Origin: Natrinema pellirubrum DSM 15624
GTDB lineage: Archaea > Halobacteriota > Halobacteria > Halobacteriales > Natrialbaceae
DNA length: 64,000 nucleotides
Direction of reading: 5' to 3'
NCBI RefSeq assembly: GCF_000230735.2
Contig: NC_019962.1
Coordinates: 1,302,001-1,366,000, forward strand
Shown piece by piece: positions 1 through 8,683 of this stretch. Under the pieces are notes generated by a model that was given only the letters and a program-made list of their open reading frames with translations, searched no databases and was not told the DNA's origin. The position numbers and the translations under genes are program-made. How positions within the stretch are numbered: the first letter of the stretch is position 1; each line of letters opens with the position of its first letter.

Positions 1-1061
1 GGCGCTCGATTCTCGCGGCTGACAGGCTCCGAATCGCCCTCGCGGTCGGCACACGGGCGCTCGAGGTCCTCGCTCGCCGCGGCGTCGAGTTTGATCGCGG
101 AGCCGAGCGAGACGAGGCCGAGCATGGTGGCGACGAACGACGCGATTCCGGCGGTGAACCCGTCCCCCTCGCGAGTCGCTCGGGCGGCCGATCCGGCCAG
201 TCCGACCAGCCCGCCGGCCAGGCCCAGCGAGCCGACGGCGTAGTGGACGACGGCCGGGTTGAACGACCGGGCGACGTACTTGGTCTTCAGCCGCCAGCAG
301 AAACTACGCAGCAACAGCAGGGAGACGAACCGGACGAACGGCACGTAGCGGATGCTGCTCTCCTCGTCGCCGTAGACGGCCGACATGGGGACGTCCGCGA
401 CTCGGCGATCGGCGACGTTGAGGTGAGTCAGGATGTGGTTGAGAAACCCGTACCGGTCGGTGATCGCCTCGAGGTCGAGTTCCTCGATCGTCTCCCGCGA
501 GATGGCGGTGTAGCCGTTCTGCGGGTCGCCGATCGACCAGTAGCCCGACGCGAACTTCGAGAGGCCGGTGAGGACGGCGTTGCCGAACAGGCGGAACCTC
601 GACATCTCCGCGCGGTCCGCGGGGCTGCGCAGCCGGTTGCCCTTCGCGTAGTCGGCCTCGCCCGTGGCGACCGGGTCGACGATCCGATCGAGGATCGCGG
701 GGTCCATCTGGCCGTCGCCGTTCATCACGGCGACGACGTCCATCCCGTCCGCGGCGGCCCGCCGGTAGCCGGTCTTGACGGCCGCCCCGTAGCCGCGGTT
801 TGCCTCGTGGCGGATCGGGACGACCCGGCGATCGTCGCCCCCGTCGGCCACGGCGACGGCCGGATCGGCACCCTCACTCGCCGCCCGCTCGTTGAGCCGC
901 TCGGCGACCCGCTGAATCACGCTCCAACTCTCGTCCGGCGAGGCGTCGTCGATGGCGTAGATCCGATCGACGAAGTCGGGGACGGTTTCGATGACTCGCC
1001 CGACGAAGGCCGCCTCGTCGTAGGCCGTGACGACGACGCCGATCCGCTTGCCCTTATACAT
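1..1061 (-). CDS. Family 2 glycosyltransferase, partial (runs off window)
   Basis: This is a dolichyl-phosphate-sugar-synthase-like GT2 enzyme that would transfer a nucleotide-activated sugar to a lipid carrier. Translation of the complement from the ATG at 1061 begins MYKGKRIGVVVTAYDEAAF, the usual GT2 opening. It carries the IDDASPDES segment (about residues 37-45) and the acidic NGDGQMD motif (114-120) expected for metal and nucleotide binding. Two hydrophobic helices follow the catalytic domain near the visible C-terminus, so it is membrane-anchored. Its ATG overlaps the end of the upstream dehydrogenase by 8 bases, making it the fifth gene of the operon. The C-terminus lies before base 1. 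The acceptor and sugar cannot be told from sequence. Confidence 0.9.
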   Translation of the reverse strand, partial: MYKGKRIGVVVTAYDEAAFVGRVIETVPDFVDRIYAIDDASPDESWSVIQRVAERLNERAASEGADPAVAVADGGDDRRVVPIRHEANRGYGAAVKTGYRRAAADGMDVVAVMNGDGQMDPAILDRIVDPVATGEADYAKGNRLRSPADRAEMSRFRLFGNAVLTGLSKFASGYWSIGDPQNGYTAISRETIEELDLEAITDRYGFLNHILTHLNVADRRVADVPMSAVYGDEESSIRYVPFVRFVSLLLLRSFCWRLKTKYVARSFNPAVVHYAVGSLGLAGGLVGLAGSAARATREGDGFTAGIASFVATMLGLVSLGSAIKLDAAASEDLERPCADREGDSEPVSRENRA

Positions 1062-2541
1062 CGGCGCCTCCGTCGGTCGTCGCCGGCGTCGTCTCGGCGT
1101 CGCCGCCGTCCGTTCCACCGCCCTCACGTCGCCGACCTCGAGGCGGCCGCCCGTCGCTCGAGCCCGCGAGGTCGTACTCCCGATGGTGCGTCCCCGAGAG
1201 GTCGACCGCGTCCCGGCCGTCGACGACGACCATCGGCTCGAGGGCGTCCCACGCGATGCGGTCGAACGCTGCGTGGGGCGTGACGACCACCGCGGCGTCG
1301 AACCCCTCGCCACGTAGGTCGTCGATCTCGACGGGCCGCGCGCCGTAGTCGACCGGATCGACGAGCGGGTCGACGCCCGCAACGTCGGCCCCGAACTCGT
1401 CCAGCACGTCGATGACTCCCAGCGCGGGCGAGGCGCGGGTCTCCTCGACACCGGCCCGATACGTGATCCCGAGAACGACGACCGACGCGTCCGCGAGGTC
1501 GGTGCCGTCGCGGGCGAGTTCCCGCTCGAGGCGCTCGACGACGGTCGCGGGCATCCCGTCGTTGACCCGGCGGGCCGTCTCCGTCACGGCCATGGACTCG
1601 TCGGTCCGGCCGAGCAGGAAATGCGGGTAGTAGGGGATGCAGTGGCCGCCGACGCCCGGGCCGGGGTCGTGGAGCTGGCACATCGGCAGGTCGTTGGCGG
1701 TATCGATCGCCTCGCGCACCGAGATCTCGAGTTCGTCCGCGAGCCGGCCGAGTTCGTTGGCCAGCCCGATGTTGACGTCGCGGTAGATCCCCTCGAAGAC
1801 CTTGACCGCCTCCGCGGTGGTGGCGTCCGAGACAGGGTGAACCGCGTTCTCCGAGAGTTCGTCGTAGACGACGGCCGCGGCCCGGGTACTCTCCGAATCG
1901 ACCCCGCCGACGACTTTCGGGTACTGGCCGCGGATGTCCCGCAGGGCGGTCCCCGAGGACGTCCGCTCCGGACAGAAGGCCAGCCCGAACTCGTCGGGCT
2001 CGAGGCCGCTTTCGTTCGCGAGATGGGGCCGGAGGACGTCGCGACAGGTCCCCGGCGGCAGCGTCGACTCGGCGATCACGAGATCGCCGGGGGCCAGTCC
2101 GGCCGCGATGTCGTCGGCGACCGACTCGACGGTCGTCAGGTCGGGCTCGTTCTCCGCGTCCAGCAGCGTCGGCACGATGATCACGTGGATCCGCGCCGCG
2201 GCGGCGGCCGCCGGGCCGTCGGTCGTCGCCGCGAGCCGACCTGCCGCGACCTGCTCGGCCACCAGCTCGTCGAGGCCGGGCTCGCCGACGACGTGGCTCT
2301 CGCCGTCGGCGACCGTCTCGACGACGGCGGGATCGACGTCGACGCCAGTGACGTTTCCCGTCGTCTCGGCGTAGACCGCCGCCAGCGGCAGCCCCATTTT
2401 GCCCAGCCCGTAGACGGCGACGGGAACCTCGCCGTCCGTCAACCGTTCGCGCTGGCGGTCCGGGGACAGCTGCGAACCGTAGAGCCCCTCGACGGTCGCC
2501 CCGGTACCCTCGTCGCGTTCGTCGCTCGAGTCCGCGACCAT
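1054..2541 (-). CDS. UDP-GlcNAc/UDP-ManNAc-type nucleotide sugar 6-dehydrogenase
   Basis: This enzyme oxidises C6 of a UDP-N-acetylhexosamine to the uronic acid using two NAD+. The 495-residue protein has the N-terminal Rossmann motif GLGKMG (residues 45-50), the central AEAVK segment with the conserved lysine (K247), and the catalytic-cysteine motif GGHCIPYYP with C301. The C-terminal UDP-binding domain ends in an acidic tail. The length suits the UDP-ManNAc/UDP-GlcNAc dehydrogenase branch (WecC/WbpA type). The start at 2541 overlaps the stop of the preceding oxidoreductase in a TGATG arrangement. A much longer in-frame extension upstream is arginine-rich and is a shadow of the neighbour. 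WecC versus WbpA activity cannot be separated here. Confidence 0.92.
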   Translation of the reverse strand: MVADSSDERDEGTGATVEGLYGSQLSPDRQRERLTDGEVPVAVYGLGKMGLPLAAVYAETTGNVTGVDVDPAVVETVADGESHVVGEPGLDELVAEQVAAGRLAATTDGPAAAAAARIHVIIVPTLLDAENEPDLTTVESVADDIAAGLAPGDLVIAESTLPPGTCRDVLRPHLANESGLEPDEFGLAFCPERTSSGTALRDIRGQYPKVVGGVDSESTRAAAVVYDELSENAVHPVSDATTAEAVKVFEGIYRDVNIGLANELGRLADELEISVREAIDTANDLPMCQLHDPGPGVGGHCIPYYPHFLLGRTDESMAVTETARRVNDGMPATVVERLERELARDGTDLADASVVVLGITYRAGVEETRASPALGVIDVLDEFGADVAGVDPLVDPVDYGARPVEIDDLRGEGFDAAVVVTPHAAFDRIAWDALEPMVVVDGRDAVDLSGTHHREYDLAGSSDGRPPRGRRREGGGTDGGDAETTPATTDGGADV

Positions 2542-3566
2542 CAGGCTTCCACCTCCCGGTCCTGGGGGAGTTCGTCGTCGGATTCGTCGGACGGTCCCGC
2601 AGCGAGCCGGTCGATCAACTGGACCGTCTCGAGGGCCGCGATCCCGTCGTCGGCGGTGACTTCCGGCACCGAGCCGGTCCGGACGGCGTCGAGGAAGGAC
2701 TCGAGTTCGTACCGGAGCGGCTCGCCGTTGTCGACGTGGGGGCGTTCGACGACGCTCTCGTGGCGATAGCGGGGCTGGCCGTCGTCGGCGAGGTACTCGG
2801 GGTAGGAGTCGCGATGGATCAACACCGACTGCTCGAGGTAGTCGACCTCGACGAGACACTCGCGGGCGGTGACGGTCAGTTTCCGCACTTTCTTCTGGGT
2901 GACGCGGCTCGCGGTCACGGTGGCGATGGCGTCGCCGTACTCGAGCGTCGCGGTGGCGTAGCGGCCGTTCTCGGTCCCCATCGCGGCGACCGATCGGGGC
3001 CGTTCGCCAAGCAGCGCGCCGACGATGTCGACGTCGTGGACCATCAGATCGAAGACGACGTTGTCCGTCGCCGTCCGGTCGATCGGCGGCCCGAGCCGCT
3101 CGGCCTCGACGCTGATCACGTCGAGGTCGTCGATCAGGTCCGAAAGCGTCCGAACCGCCGGGTTGAACCGCTCGATATGGCCCACCTGGAGGACCCGCCC
3201 GGCCTCGCGAGCCTGCTCGGCGAGGCGCTGGCCCTGTTCGACGGTCTCGGCGATCGGCTTCTCGACGAGGACGTCGACCCCCGCCTCGAGACACGTCGAA
3301 ACCGTCTCGTAATGCGCGTGGGTCGGCACCGCCACCGTCACGGCGTCACAGCGCTCGCAAAGCGTCTCGAGGTCGATCGCCTCCGTTCCGTACTCGGCGG
3401 CGACGCGGCGGGCGACCTCGTCGTCGTGATCGGTGATGCCGACCAGTTCGACGCCCGGGAGTTCGCGGTAGACCCGTGCGTGGTTCTCGCCCATGGAGCC
3501 GACGCCGACGACGCCGGCGCGGAGCTGTTCCTCGGTCGTCGCGTTCGCTCGATCGTCTGTACTCAT
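2541..3566 (-). CDS. Gfo/Idh/MocA family oxidoreductase (WlbA/WbpB-like)
   Basis: The 341-residue protein has an NAD-binding motif GVGSMGENHA at residues 21-30 and the family signature EKP at 102-104, whose lysine lies in the active site. The C-terminal substrate domain ends near residue 300, followed by a short acidic tail. Beside a nucleotide-sugar dehydrogenase, an aminotransferase and a left-handed-helix acyltransferase, the most likely job is oxidation of C3 of a UDP-N-acetyl-hexosaminuronic acid before amination, as in WlbA/WbpB. The gene overlaps its downstream neighbour by one base and its upstream neighbour by four. Substrate assignment is inference from context. Confidence 0.9.
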   Translation of the reverse strand: MSTDDRANATTEEQLRAGVVGVGSMGENHARVYRELPGVELVGITDHDDEVARRVAAEYGTEAIDLETLCERCDAVTVAVPTHAHYETVSTCLEAGVDVLVEKPIAETVEQGQRLAEQAREAGRVLQVGHIERFNPAVRTLSDLIDDLDVISVEAERLGPPIDRTATDNVVFDLMVHDVDIVGALLGERPRSVAAMGTENGRYATATLEYGDAIATVTASRVTQKKVRKLTVTARECLVEVDYLEQSVLIHRDSYPEYLADDGQPRYRHESVVERPHVDNGEPLRYELESFLDAVRTGSVPEVTADDGIAALETVQLIDRLAAGPSDESDDELPQDREVEA

Positions 3567-4765
3567 TGGGTCGTGAAATGGTCGCGGACTGCTTCGACGA
3601 CGATCCGCCTGTCGCGCTCCGAGAGGGTCGGATGGACGGGCAGGGACAGCACCTCGTCGGCCGCCCGCTCGGCCACCGGGAACTCGGCCGCGGCCGAACT
3701 CACCGTCTCGTAAGCCGGCTGGCGGTGGATCGGCGTCTCGTAGTAGATCCCCGTTCCGACGTCGCGCTCCTCGAGGGTCGCCGCAAGGGCGTCCCGGTCG
3801 TCGGTCCGGACGGTGTACTGATGGTAGACGTGCCGGTAGCCGGCCGGCTCCGTCGGCGTTTCGACCGGCATCTCGGCCAGCGCTTCGTCGTAGACGGCGG
3901 CGTTCTCGCGGCGCGCTCGATTGTGTTCGGCGAGCCGGTCGAGCTGCGCGCGGCCGATCGCCGCCTCGAGGCTGGTCATCCGGTAGTTGTGGCCCAGTTC
4001 GACGTGGTCGTAGCCGCCAGTCCCACCGACATCGCGCCCGTGGTTGACGTAGCTCGCGGCGCGCTCGGCGACGTCGTCGCGGTCGGTGACGATCATCCCG
4101 CCTTCGGCGGTGGTCATGTTCTTGGTGGGATAAAACGAGAAGCAGGCGGCGTCTCCGAAGCCGCCGACCCGGGTGCCGTCGACGGCCGCGCCGTGGGCCT
4201 GACAGGCGTCCTCGAGGACGAACAGGTCGTGGTCGTCGGCGATCTCACAGAGAGCCGCCATGTCGGCGGGCAGCCCGTAGAGGTGGACCGGCAGGAGGCC
4301 GACGACGTCGTCGCGCTCGCGGAGGACACGCCGTACGTCGGCCGGATCCAGCGTGTACGTCTCGGGATCGATGTCGGCGAAGACCGGTTTGCCGCCGGCC
4401 AGCCGGACGGCGTTTGCACTCGCGACGAAGGAAAACGGCGAGGTGATCACCGCGTCGCCGTCTTCGAGCCCGATCGCCTCGAGGGCGGCGTGCAGCGCGG
4501 TCGTGCCGTTCGAGGTCGCGACTCCGGCATCGGTTCCACAGTAGGCGGCGAACTCGTCCTCGAAGGCCCTGACTTCCGGCCCGTCGGCGAGGCGGCCGTC
4601 CGCGAGGAGCGACTCGACCCGCTCGAGGGCCGCCTCACTCAGTTCCGGATCGGCGATCGGAACGGGGCCGGCACCGGGGTCGACCTCGGTTGCCGCGGTC
4701 TCGTCCGACCCGGTCGCGTCCTCGACGCCCCCGTCGGGCTCGGCGTTCGTTTCGGTGTCGGTCAT
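3563..4765 (-). CDS. DegT/DnrJ/EryC1/StrS-family sugar aminotransferase (WlbC/WbpE-like)
   Basis: This is a PLP-dependent aminotransferase that would place an amino group on a keto-sugar nucleotide. The 400-residue protein has the EDACQAHG segment (aspartate at about 187 binds the PLP pyridine nitrogen) and the Schiff-base lysine in SFYPTKNMTT (K215). The start at 4765 gives MTDTETNAEP, an acidic N-terminal extension of about 35 residues before the fold begins at VPIADPELSE. The upstream in-frame extension to 5410 is arginine-rich and belongs to another frame of the acyltransferase gene. It overlaps the acyltransferase and the oxidoreductase by ATGA. With the latter it would form the oxidation-transamination pair of the diacetamido-uronate pathway. 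Confidence 0.92.
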   Translation of the reverse strand: MTDTETNAEPDGGVEDATGSDETAATEVDPGAGPVPIADPELSEAALERVESLLADGRLADGPEVRAFEDEFAAYCGTDAGVATSNGTTALHAALEAIGLEDGDAVITSPFSFVASANAVRLAGGKPVFADIDPETYTLDPADVRRVLRERDDVVGLLPVHLYGLPADMAALCEIADDHDLFVLEDACQAHGAAVDGTRVGGFGDAACFSFYPTKNMTTAEGGMIVTDRDDVAERAASYVNHGRDVGGTGGYDHVELGHNYRMTSLEAAIGRAQLDRLAEHNRARRENAAVYDEALAEMPVETPTEPAGYRHVYHQYTVRTDDRDALAATLEERDVGTGIYYETPIHRQPAYETVSSAAAEFPVAERAADEVLSLPVHPTLSERDRRIVVEAVRDHFTTQ

Positions 4766-5352
4766 GCGAGCCGGTTCTCCCCCTCGAGCGGCTCCGGCAG
4801 CGGTTGCGTCGTCGCCGGCGACCCGACGGCTAGTCGCCCGGCCGGTACGTCCTCCGTGACGACGGCCCCGGCCGCGACGAAGGCGTTCTCGCCGATCGTC
4901 ACGCCGGGCAGGACGGTCGCGTTCGCGCCGACCGACGCGCCGTCCTCGATCGTCGGCCCCTCGAGGCCGTCGTCGGTCCGGACCGGGTACTCGTCGTTCG
5001 TGAGGACGGCACCCGGCCCGACGAAGACGTTGGAGCCGATCGTCGTCTCGGTCGGGACGTAGACGTTCGTCTGGAGGCTGACGTGGGAGCCGATCGTCGT
5101 CTCGCCGTCGATGACCGTCTTGGTCCCGACGAGGACGTCGTCGCCGATCGTCGTCCCCTCGCGGACCAGCACGTCGTGGCCCGTCGCGAACCCGTCGCCG
5201 ATCCGCACGTCGCCGTAGACGATCGAGCCGGCCCTGATCGTCGCGTCGTCGCCGAGCCGGGTCGGCTCGTCGAACTCGCCGTAGCCGACCGTCGCGTCGT
5301 CGTCGATCGTACAGCCGTCGCCGCGGACGACCTCGCGTACCGTCTCGCTCAT
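4762..5352 (-). CDS. Left-handed beta-helix sugar N-acyltransferase (WlbB/WbpD-like)
   Basis: The 196-residue protein is made almost wholly of hexapeptide repeats (for example TIGDDVLVG, TIGSHVSLQ, TIGSNVFVG, TIGENAFVA). These build a trimeric left-handed beta-helix acetyltransferase that uses acetyl-CoA. The tail VPAGRLAVGSPA is typical of this family. It is the first gene of the operon, so the promoter should lie in 5353-5530. Its likely reaction is N-acetylation of the new 3-amino group on the sugar nucleotide. Substrate is inferred from the operon only. Confidence 0.9.
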   Translation of the reverse strand: MSETVREVVRGDGCTIDDDATVGYGEFDEPTRLGDDATIRAGSIVYGDVRIGDGFATGHDVLVREGTTIGDDVLVGTKTVIDGETTIGSHVSLQTNVYVPTETTIGSNVFVGPGAVLTNDEYPVRTDDGLEGPTIEDGASVGANATVLPGVTIGENAFVAAGAVVTEDVPAGRLAVGSPATTQPLPEPLEGENRLA

Positions 5353-5804
5353 CGTCCACCTCGAGTGCGGTCAGGCGCGGGCCGGCGCTCGCTTGTGCGA
5401 GCGCGGTCACGCGCGATCCGCGTTCGAACCGCCGTTCGTCGTCGGTCGTGTAGTCGTTCCATAGTGAATCGATACCCGCGTGGGCAGTCGTGCTGACACA
5501 CCCGGTAACGAGGCTTTGTTATCCCCGCCTTGAGCGGCCCGTAGCCGGGAACTACAGCGTCGCTGTCGGTCGCTTCCGTCGCTCGCTGGGGCTGCCGTCG
5601 TGACCGTGATCGAGGGCCCGGCCTCCGCTGAATCGACGAAACGTCGGTATCAGCGTCTGTCACGGACGCTAACTGGTATAATTCGCTTTCGGACGGGTAG
5701 CCCGGTGATAGTAAAGTGTCAATCGCTGTCACTCGAGGCTGTGAGCTATCCGAATACACCCGTCGGATCGGAACGGGACCCACTGGGACACGACGAGGGC
5801 ACAC
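5353..5804. other. Divergent intergenic region between glycan operon and DUF7344 gene
   Basis: These 452 bases hold no convincing gene. The complement at 5515-5524 reads GGATAACAAA, an AT-rich promoter-like patch about 163 bases before the acyltransferase start that resembles patches before the DUF1616 and PadR genes. A 37-codon arginine-rich reading frame (5349-5462, complement) ends in ATGA over the acyltransferase start; its composition argues against a real protein. On the plus strand, TATAATTCG-like and GATAGTAAAG patches at 5670-5715 could serve the 5805 gene. Confidence 0.4.
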
Positions 5805-6341
5805 ATGGCTGAGAGCAACCTCACGCAGGCCGAACTGTTCGACGTCTTCAGCAACGCGCGCAGACGACACGCAGTCCAGTATCTCAAACGCACCGGCGGC
5901 GCCTGCGACCTCGCACCGCTCGTCGAACAGGTCGCCGCCTGGGAGAACGACACCGACCCCGACGACGTCACCCGGACCCAGCGCCGCCGGGTCTACATCT
6001 CGCTGTATCAGACCCACCTCCCCATGCTCGAGGACCACGGTATCGTCGACTGGGATCCCGACGGCCACCGGATCGAACTGCTGCCGAGCGAGGAGCGGTT
6101 CGACCCGTATCTGGATCGCCACCTCGAGGACGAGCGGGCGTGGCAGTATTGCTACGGGGCTGTGACGGCCGTCGGTGCGATCGGCATCGTCCTGTCGGCA
6201 CTCGCCGTCGGCCCGTTGACGACGGCCGTCGCGCCGGTCGTCGCGGCGGGGCTCTGTCTCGTCGTTCTCGCGCTCGCAGCGGCACAGCACGTGTCACACC
6301 GGTCCGATCTCCGCCGTTCGCTCGGGTTGGCAGGCCGGTAA
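5805..6341 (+). CDS. DUF7344 winged-helix membrane protein
   Basis: The 178-residue protein has an N-terminal ArsR-like winged helix (LFDVFSNARRRHAVQYLKR, then a recognition segment ending YISLYQTHLPMLEDHGIVDWD). Its two C-terminal transmembrane helices are at about residues 115-135 and 140-158. This is the haloarchaeal DUF7344 layout, probably a membrane-tethered DNA-binding regulator. It stands alone next to the divergent glycan operon, and a paralogue lies at 9786. Target genes are unknown. Confidence 0.85.
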   Translation: MAESNLTQAELFDVFSNARRRHAVQYLKRTGGACDLAPLVEQVAAWENDTDPDDVTRTQRRRVYISLYQTHLPMLEDHGIVDWDPDGHRIELLPSEERFDPYLDRHLEDERAWQYCYGAVTAVGAIGIVLSALAVGPLTTAVAPVVAAGLCLVVLALAAAQHVSHRSDLRRSLGLAGR

Positions 6342-6612
6342 TTCGGCCGCCGTGTCTCCAGTCGCAGCCCGAACGCGATCGCTCCTCACCGGAGACTCCT
6401 CTCGGCTCCCGTCGCCACTGACACGATTCACACCGATCACGATGTCGTCGTGTAATCGGGTGGACAGTGATTCAGTGGCGACGGGTTTGGTCGACGAGCC
6501 GTCCGACGCGAACAGTTCCGCCCGTCGTGAGTGATCGCGTCCCCGGGCACGGCTTCAGCTCCGATCTCACGGTAGCAACAGTGGGTTGAGACGGGCTCGA
6601 TCGAGGGCCGAG

Positions 6613-7599
6613 TTACCCGCCGGTGACCGTCACCCAGAAGTGCGTACTCTCGGCCGCGTTGTCGTTCGTCGGCGTCGACGGCGGTTCGTCCTCGTAGAGC
6701 AACACGCTGATCCGAACCGTCTCACCGGCGTCTGCCGTCGGCGCGATCGCTCGCTCGCCGCTTTCCGTCTCCCCCGCCGGGACGGTCGTCTCGATCCGTC
6801 GTAGCTCCGTCCGCTCGACGACCTCACCGTCCTCGAGGACCTGTTGTTGGACGACCGCCGTGTACGTCCGGTCCTCGCCTTCCCGGTTCTCGATCTCGAC
6901 GACGACCGGGACCGACTCGCCCGCCTCGACCTCGCTCGGGAGATCCGCTACGATCTCCCCGTCCGCAGTTTCGTTGTACAGCGCGAGTTCGGTGAAGCCG
7001 CCGCCCGAAACGGGAAACAGGAAACCGACGAGCAACGCGCCGACGGCCGTTCCGATCGCCACGACCAACACCACCGTCGACACCGTCGCCGCCGCCCGGC
7101 CGTTCCGACGGAGCCGCTTGAGGCCGGCCAGCGGCGACACGGTAAACCGCTGTGGTGCCGGCGTCCGAAGCCGTCGAACCACGCCGAGTTGGGCCAGGCA
7201 GACGGCGATGCCGGCCAGTCCCGCCGCCACGGAGGTCGTGGTCAACCCCCACGACGTGACCGCCAACACCAGCACGACAAGCGGCGCGATCGTCAGCGAC
7301 AGGACGAACGCCAGCCCGAGCCGTTCTATGGCATCGATCCCGCGGGGACGGGCGTCGGCGGTCGTCGCCGCCGTCTCGCGGTCCTCGCGCTTGTCAGCCG
7401 GGAACAGAACCGACCCCAGCCCGTAGCCCGGCAGAAACAGGGCGAGCGGCAGCGTCGCCAGTAGTCGAAGGCCCCCGTTCCCGCTTTCGCCCGTTACGAG
7501 CAGGTACGCGACGACCGCGCCGATCGAGACGGCGGCGAGATCGAACGGGTAGCGGCGAACGAACCCGAACCGCGTCCAGGTACTCGTTCGATGACTCAT
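6613..7599 (-). CDS. DUF1616 domain membrane protein
   Basis: The 328-residue protein starts MSHRTSTWTRFGFVRRYPFD and has four hydrophobic helices (about residues 20-40, 45-65, 95-130 and 165-190). A C-terminal extracytoplasmic beta-rich domain of about 140 residues carries repeated short Glu/Asp-rich strands. The LFLPGYGLGSVLFP segment is typical of DUF1616 proteins. In haloarchaea these often sit in polysaccharide or glycosylation clusters, which fits the operon 1.3 kb away, but the biochemical role is unknown. The start at 7599 follows arginine-rich shadow sequence. An AT-rich patch with ATAACAAAG on the coding strand lies about 85 bases upstream. Confidence 0.85.
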   Translation of the reverse strand: MSHRTSTWTRFGFVRRYPFDLAAVSIGAVVAYLLVTGESGNGGLRLLATLPLALFLPGYGLGSVLFPADKREDRETAATTADARPRGIDAIERLGLAFVLSLTIAPLVVLVLAVTSWGLTTTSVAAGLAGIAVCLAQLGVVRRLRTPAPQRFTVSPLAGLKRLRRNGRAAATVSTVVLVVAIGTAVGALLVGFLFPVSGGGFTELALYNETADGEIVADLPSEVEAGESVPVVVEIENREGEDRTYTAVVQQQVLEDGEVVERTELRRIETTVPAGETESGERAIAPTADAGETVRISVLLYEDEPPSTPTNDNAAESTHFWVTVTGG

Positions 7600-7856
7600 C
7601 GGTCCACCGCTGTCGGCGCGTTCGGTCTCCGTTCGGACGATCCGGATGCCATGCTCCTCCGATCGGTATACGCTGTCGTTCTTTGTTATGACCGTATTAT
7701 CGAAGAAAATGTATGCCGTACAACGCGGCTCGAGGCCGCTACTGGTCGTCCTCGAGCGATCGACCTGTCCATGTGCAGTCGGTGTCAGGTACACGGCGGT
7801 CGGCCACCACGAACGACGGGCGACGGCCGCGGACCGACGATCGGATTGGCGGCCGC

Positions 7857-8132
7857 TCAGAAATCGACGTACTGCGATTCCCACTCCCGACGCTCTTGGA
7901 TCTGCTCTCGACCGGCATCGGTGATCGCATAATAGTTCGTTCGTCTGTCGAGCTGTCCCTTCTCGACCAGTTCTTTGTTGACGAGCGTGTCCAGGTTCGG
8001 ATACAGTCGTCCGTGATTGATCTCCGAACTGTAGTACTTCTCGACTTCGTCCTTGACGGTCTGGCCCGACGGACGGTCGGCACCTGCGATCACGTACAGC
8101 AGGTCGCGCTGGAAGCCGGTCAGATCGTGCAT
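7857..8132 (-). CDS. PadR family transcriptional regulator
   Basis: The 91-residue protein is a minimal PadR winged helix. It begins MHDLTGFQRDLLYVIAG and contains the typical INHGRLYPNLDTLVNKELVEKG and NYYAITDAGREQIQERREW segments. It lacks the C-terminal dimer helix of longer PadR proteins, like most haloarchaeal members. It probably binds its own promoter: a 19-base inverted repeat lies 29-47 bases upstream of the start. Ligand and targets are unknown. Confidence 0.92.
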   Translation of the reverse strand: MHDLTGFQRDLLYVIAGADRPSGQTVKDEVEKYYSSEINHGRLYPNLDTLVNKELVEKGQLDRRTNYYAITDAGREQIQERREWESQYVDF

Positions 8133-8160
8133 TGCTCAATCACACTGACCGTTCCAGTGA

Positions 8161-8179
8161 ACGGATATTTGTTATCCGT
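8161..8179. promoter_or_regulatory. Inverted repeat ahead of padR-like gene, likely operator
   Basis: The sequence acggatatttgttatccgt has perfect 7-base arms around TTTGT. On the coding (complement) strand it includes the TATA-like ACAAATATCC, so a bound regulator would block the promoter of the PadR gene that starts at 8132. A second repeat, CACTG-7-CAGTG, lies at 8143-8159. Assignment to PadR is inference from position. Confidence 0.5.
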
Positions 8180-8329
8180 ATCATACAGCCATCGTTCTCC
8201 GATTTCACCCCGTATTACCGGCAGAAACGATAGTGTCATCTGAATATCAAACGCTCCTAATAGTGTGTTCGACCGACCGCTCGCACCCACGCTTGCTCGA
8301 GTCGGTCGGTCCCGATCGCGGCCGCGGCG

Positions 8330-8683
8330 TCACTCTCGGTCCGACAGGTCCGGTTCGTTCGGTTCCGAAACCGCGACCTCGATCCCGTCGGCGTCGATCC
8401 GAACCCGAAGGCTGTCGACGGTCGCCTCGTAGGCGGTGGTATGGGAGCCGTCGTCCTCGAACCGCACACACTCCGCGATGAGGTCGCTCTCGAGGAGGTT
8501 GTTGATCCGGCGATAGACGGTCGCCGACGAGCTGTCGGTCCGCTCGGTCAGTTCCTTGGCCGTCTTCGGCCCCTCGCTGGTCGCGACGAGGATCGTCCGG
8601 GCACAGTCGTCCCCGAGGACGTCCAGCTGGGTCGCAGGGTTGGTCGTCGATTCCGTTCGCGTGTCACTTGCTTGTGTTGACAT
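8330..8683 (-). CDS. Winged-helix (ArsR-like) transcriptional regulator
   Basis: The 117-residue protein has a central winged helix (QLDVLGDDCARTILVATSE, then TAKELTERTDSSSATVYRRINNLLESDLI) and a C-terminal beta extension ending in an acidic tail. It is typical of small haloarchaeal regulators that follow ArsR-type folds without metal-binding cysteines. The ATG at 8683 is preferred. A GTG at 8695 would add four residues (MTPT). No partner gene is adjacent, so the target is unknown. Confidence 0.85.
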   Translation of the reverse strand: MSTQASDTRTESTTNPATQLDVLGDDCARTILVATSEGPKTAKELTERTDSSSATVYRRINNLLESDLIAECVRFEDDGSHTTAYEATVDSLRVRIDADGIEVAVSEPNEPDLSDRE

